Below are positions 62,441 through 64,000 of a stretch of 64,000 nt of DNA, piece after piece. Origin of the DNA: an uncultured Clostridia bacterium (GTDB lineage: Bacteria; Bacillota; Clostridia; Christensenellales; UBA1242). Both the position numbers and the translations under genes were made by a program. The stretch's first letter is position 1; the number at the start of each line of letters is the position of its first letter. The notes below the pieces were generated by a model, which worked only from the letters and a program-made list of their open reading frames with translations, did no database searches and was not told the origin of the DNA. The DNA is taken from assembly GCA_934746645.1 (NCBI GenBank), contig CAKVFE010000002.1, positions 124,001-188,000 of the forward strand, given 5' to 3'.

Positions 62441-62662
62441 GGGTTGACAAAAAGACAAGTAGAAATAAGACCATAAGATACAGAGAATAGTGCCTAGGCT
62501 GAGAGCATTAACTTATACTTATCACATCGAAACCACTTTTTAGACCGAACCATTTGTTGTTTTGGGATTAAAACAAGATTAAGTGGCAACAATATTGTTG
62601 CAATAAAGGTGGAACCACGGATAAGTTTATTCGTCCTTTGATTATATCAAGGGGCTTTTTTT
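62441..62662 (+). promoter_or_regulatory. T-box riboswitch, threonine specifier
   Basis: The leader contains the conserved T-box AAGGTGGAACCACGG (62606-62620), stem III palindrome GCAACAATATTGTTGC, and a specifier ACC (Thr) followed by A at 62532-62535. The competing terminator is at 62633-62662. Uncharged tRNA-Thr would stabilise the antiterminator and turn on thrS. Confidence 0.92.
62633..62662 (+). terminator. T-box regulated terminator
   Basis: Stem CCTTTGAT / ATCAAGG(GG) with a 3-base loop, then T7. Confidence 0.85.
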
Positions 62663-62694
62663 AAAGCCAAAATCAAAAAAGGAGATTTATTATT

Positions 62695-64000
62695 ATGGAA
62701 AAAGAGAAAGAAGAACAATTACACATGTATCGCCATAGTATGGCACACATTCTAGCTAAAGCACTTACTCAACTTTGGCCAGATGTTAAGTTGACAATAG
62801 GTCCTGCTATTGACAACGGATTTTATTATGATATAGATATGGAACACGCTATTACTCCAGACGATTTTAAATCTATATCTGACAAAATGGATGCTATTAT
62901 TAAAAATAACGAAGATTTTGTTAGACACGAAGTAACAAAGCAACAAGCATTAGAAATGTTTAAGAACAATCCATACAAAACAGAACTTATTGAAGAAATG
63001 CCTGAAGACGAAATTATTACTGTTTACAATACAGGAGATGATTTTGTTGATTTGTGCCGTGGACCTCATGTTGAAAATACAAAGTATTTAAGAGGTTTTG
63101 CATATAAAATTGCTAAAGTCAATGGTGCTTATTGGCGTGGTAATGAAAAAAATAAAATGCTTCAAAGAGTATATGTATATGGTTTCTTAAACAAAGAAGA
63201 CCTTAAACAATATGTAGCTATGATGGAAGAAGCAGCACAAAGAGATCATAGAAAACTAGGTAAAGATTTGGGTATCTTTATGTTCTCTGACTTAGTAGGT
63301 AAGGGATTGCCTATGTGGTTGCCTAACGGATTTATTGTTCGTAGAGCATTAAGTGACTATATTATTGATAAAGAATTGGCTCTTGGTTATAAGCATGTTA
63401 TGACTCCATCTTTAGCAACTGTAGATTTATATAAGACTTCTGGTCACTGGGATCACTACCACGAAGATATGTTCCCATCAATGAAAAGAGAAGATGAAGA
63501 ATATGTTTTAAGACCTATGAACTGTCCTCATCATATGATGATATTTAAAAGCTTTATGCATTCATATAAAGACCTTCCATTAAGAATGGCAGAAATTGCT
63601 AATGACTTTAGATTTGAAGGTGGTGGCTCTTTGTGTGGTATTGAAAGAGCAAGAGCATTTACTCAAAATGACTCACATATTTTCTGTAGACCAGACCAAA
63701 TTGCTAGCGAAGTAGAAAATGTTATCAAACTTATTCTTGATGTATACAAAGATTTTGGATTTGAAAAATATTCATTCCGTCTATCATTAAGAGATGAAAA
63801 CAATGCTGAAAAATATTTTGGTAATGATGACTTGTGGGAAAAGAGTGAATCTGCACTAAGAAAGATTTTGACAGATAATGGTGCTGACTTCTATGAAGCA
63901 AAAGGCGAAGCTGCATTCTATGGTCCAAAAATTGATGTCCAAGTAAGAAGCGCTTTAGGTCACGATGTAACATTGTCAACTGTACAATTAGACTATCAAT
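62695..64000 (+). CDS. thrS: Threonyl-tRNA synthetase, no TGS domain (3' end outside window)
   Basis: 435 codons visible, open to the window end; AAGGAG precedes the ATG. The protein begins almost directly with the editing domain (HSMAHILAKAL; second motif DLCRGPHV) and lacks the N-terminal TGS domain of about 60 residues that most bacterial ThrRS carry. The class II core starts after RDHRKLGKDLGIF with WLPNGFIVRR, PMNCPHHMM (zinc Cys/His) and the motif 2 region DFRFEGGGSLCGIERARAF, which differs from the usual RYExSGAxxGLxRxR. Controlled by the T-box. Confidence 0.93.
   Translation, partial: MEKEKEEQLHMYRHSMAHILAKALTQLWPDVKLTIGPAIDNGFYYDIDMEHAITPDDFKSISDKMDAIIKNNEDFVRHEVTKQQALEMFKNNPYKTELIEEMPEDEIITVYNTGDDFVDLCRGPHVENTKYLRGFAYKIAKVNGAYWRGNEKNKMLQRVYVYGFLNKEDLKQYVAMMEEAAQRDHRKLGKDLGIFMFSDLVGKGLPMWLPNGFIVRRALSDYIIDKELALGYKHVMTPSLATVDLYKTSGHWDHYHEDMFPSMKREDEEYVLRPMNCPHHMMIFKSFMHSYKDLPLRMAEIANDFRFEGGGSLCGIERARAFTQNDSHIFCRPDQIASEVENVIKLILDVYKDFGFEKYSFRLSLRDENNAEKYFGNDDLWEKSESALRKILTDNGADFYEAKGEAAFYGPKIDVQVRSALGHDVTLSTVQLDYQ

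Overview
The window is AT-rich DNA from a low-GC, spore-forming Firmicute, probably an uncultured, Clostridia-like gut lineage. The gene order matches Bacillus and Clostridia (lepA-hemW-hrcA-grpE-dnaK-dnaJ-rsmE-mtaB-rpsU; priA-def-fmt-rsmB-rlmN-rsgA-rpe-spoVM-rpmB-asp23-fakA; ytxC-thrS). Three genes point to sporulation: a sigma-K-type factor (12028-12723), a 33-codon spoVM (44543-44644) and a YtxC-like gene (61649-62371). The lineage assignment is inference; no rRNA gene is present.

Layout. 1-4841 is the 3' end of a phage structural module (head-tail connector, beta-propeller stopper-like protein, coiled-coil protein, two holin-like proteins, no visible lysin). 5287-7076 holds two multi-pass membrane proteins. 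7326-15992 carries RNase J, a tRNA wobble-uridine modification pair (trmR, trhP), sigK, RNase P RNA, an unknown 503-residue protein and rarA. 16148-18140 is an ABC exporter behind a leader-peptide attenuator. 18310-19035 is a GDPD-fold gene that has lost its catalytic residues, followed by a long gap with a four-way-junction structure. 19668-30581 is translation and heat shock with a CIRCE operator; 30908-36329 is helicase, ligase and RNA polymerase omega. 36458-44297 is a tightly overlapping operon from priA to rpe, followed by spoVM, rpmB (opposite strand), asp23 and fakA. 47715-48089 is a Val-Gly-Cys-Leu tRNA cluster. 48280-49772 holds small accessory genes. 49877-54747 has an unusual MetRS and a zinc sensor/exporter operon. 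54840-61572 has a membrane-anchored EEP phosphatase/nuclease and a divergent glycerol/glyceride locus (lipase and glpK against a GlpA-like three-gene operon). The window ends with ytxC and T-box-controlled thrS, which is cut by the edge.

The most interesting signals: (1) a complete leader-peptide/antiterminator/terminator switch before the ABC exporter, with the gene's Shine-Dalgarno inside the terminator stem; (2) a three-hairpin, closed four-way-junction element at 19266-19386 matching no family I recognise; (3) a GrpE with 13 cysteines in its first 72 residues; (4) an rsgA that appears to need an ATT start; (5) prion-like low-complexity segments on PcrA and RlmN; (6) a MetRS without KMSKS; (7) a bidirectional terminator encoded inside the overlapping 3' ends of two convergent genes. 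Everything is read by eye: no database search, folding or covariation analysis was run.
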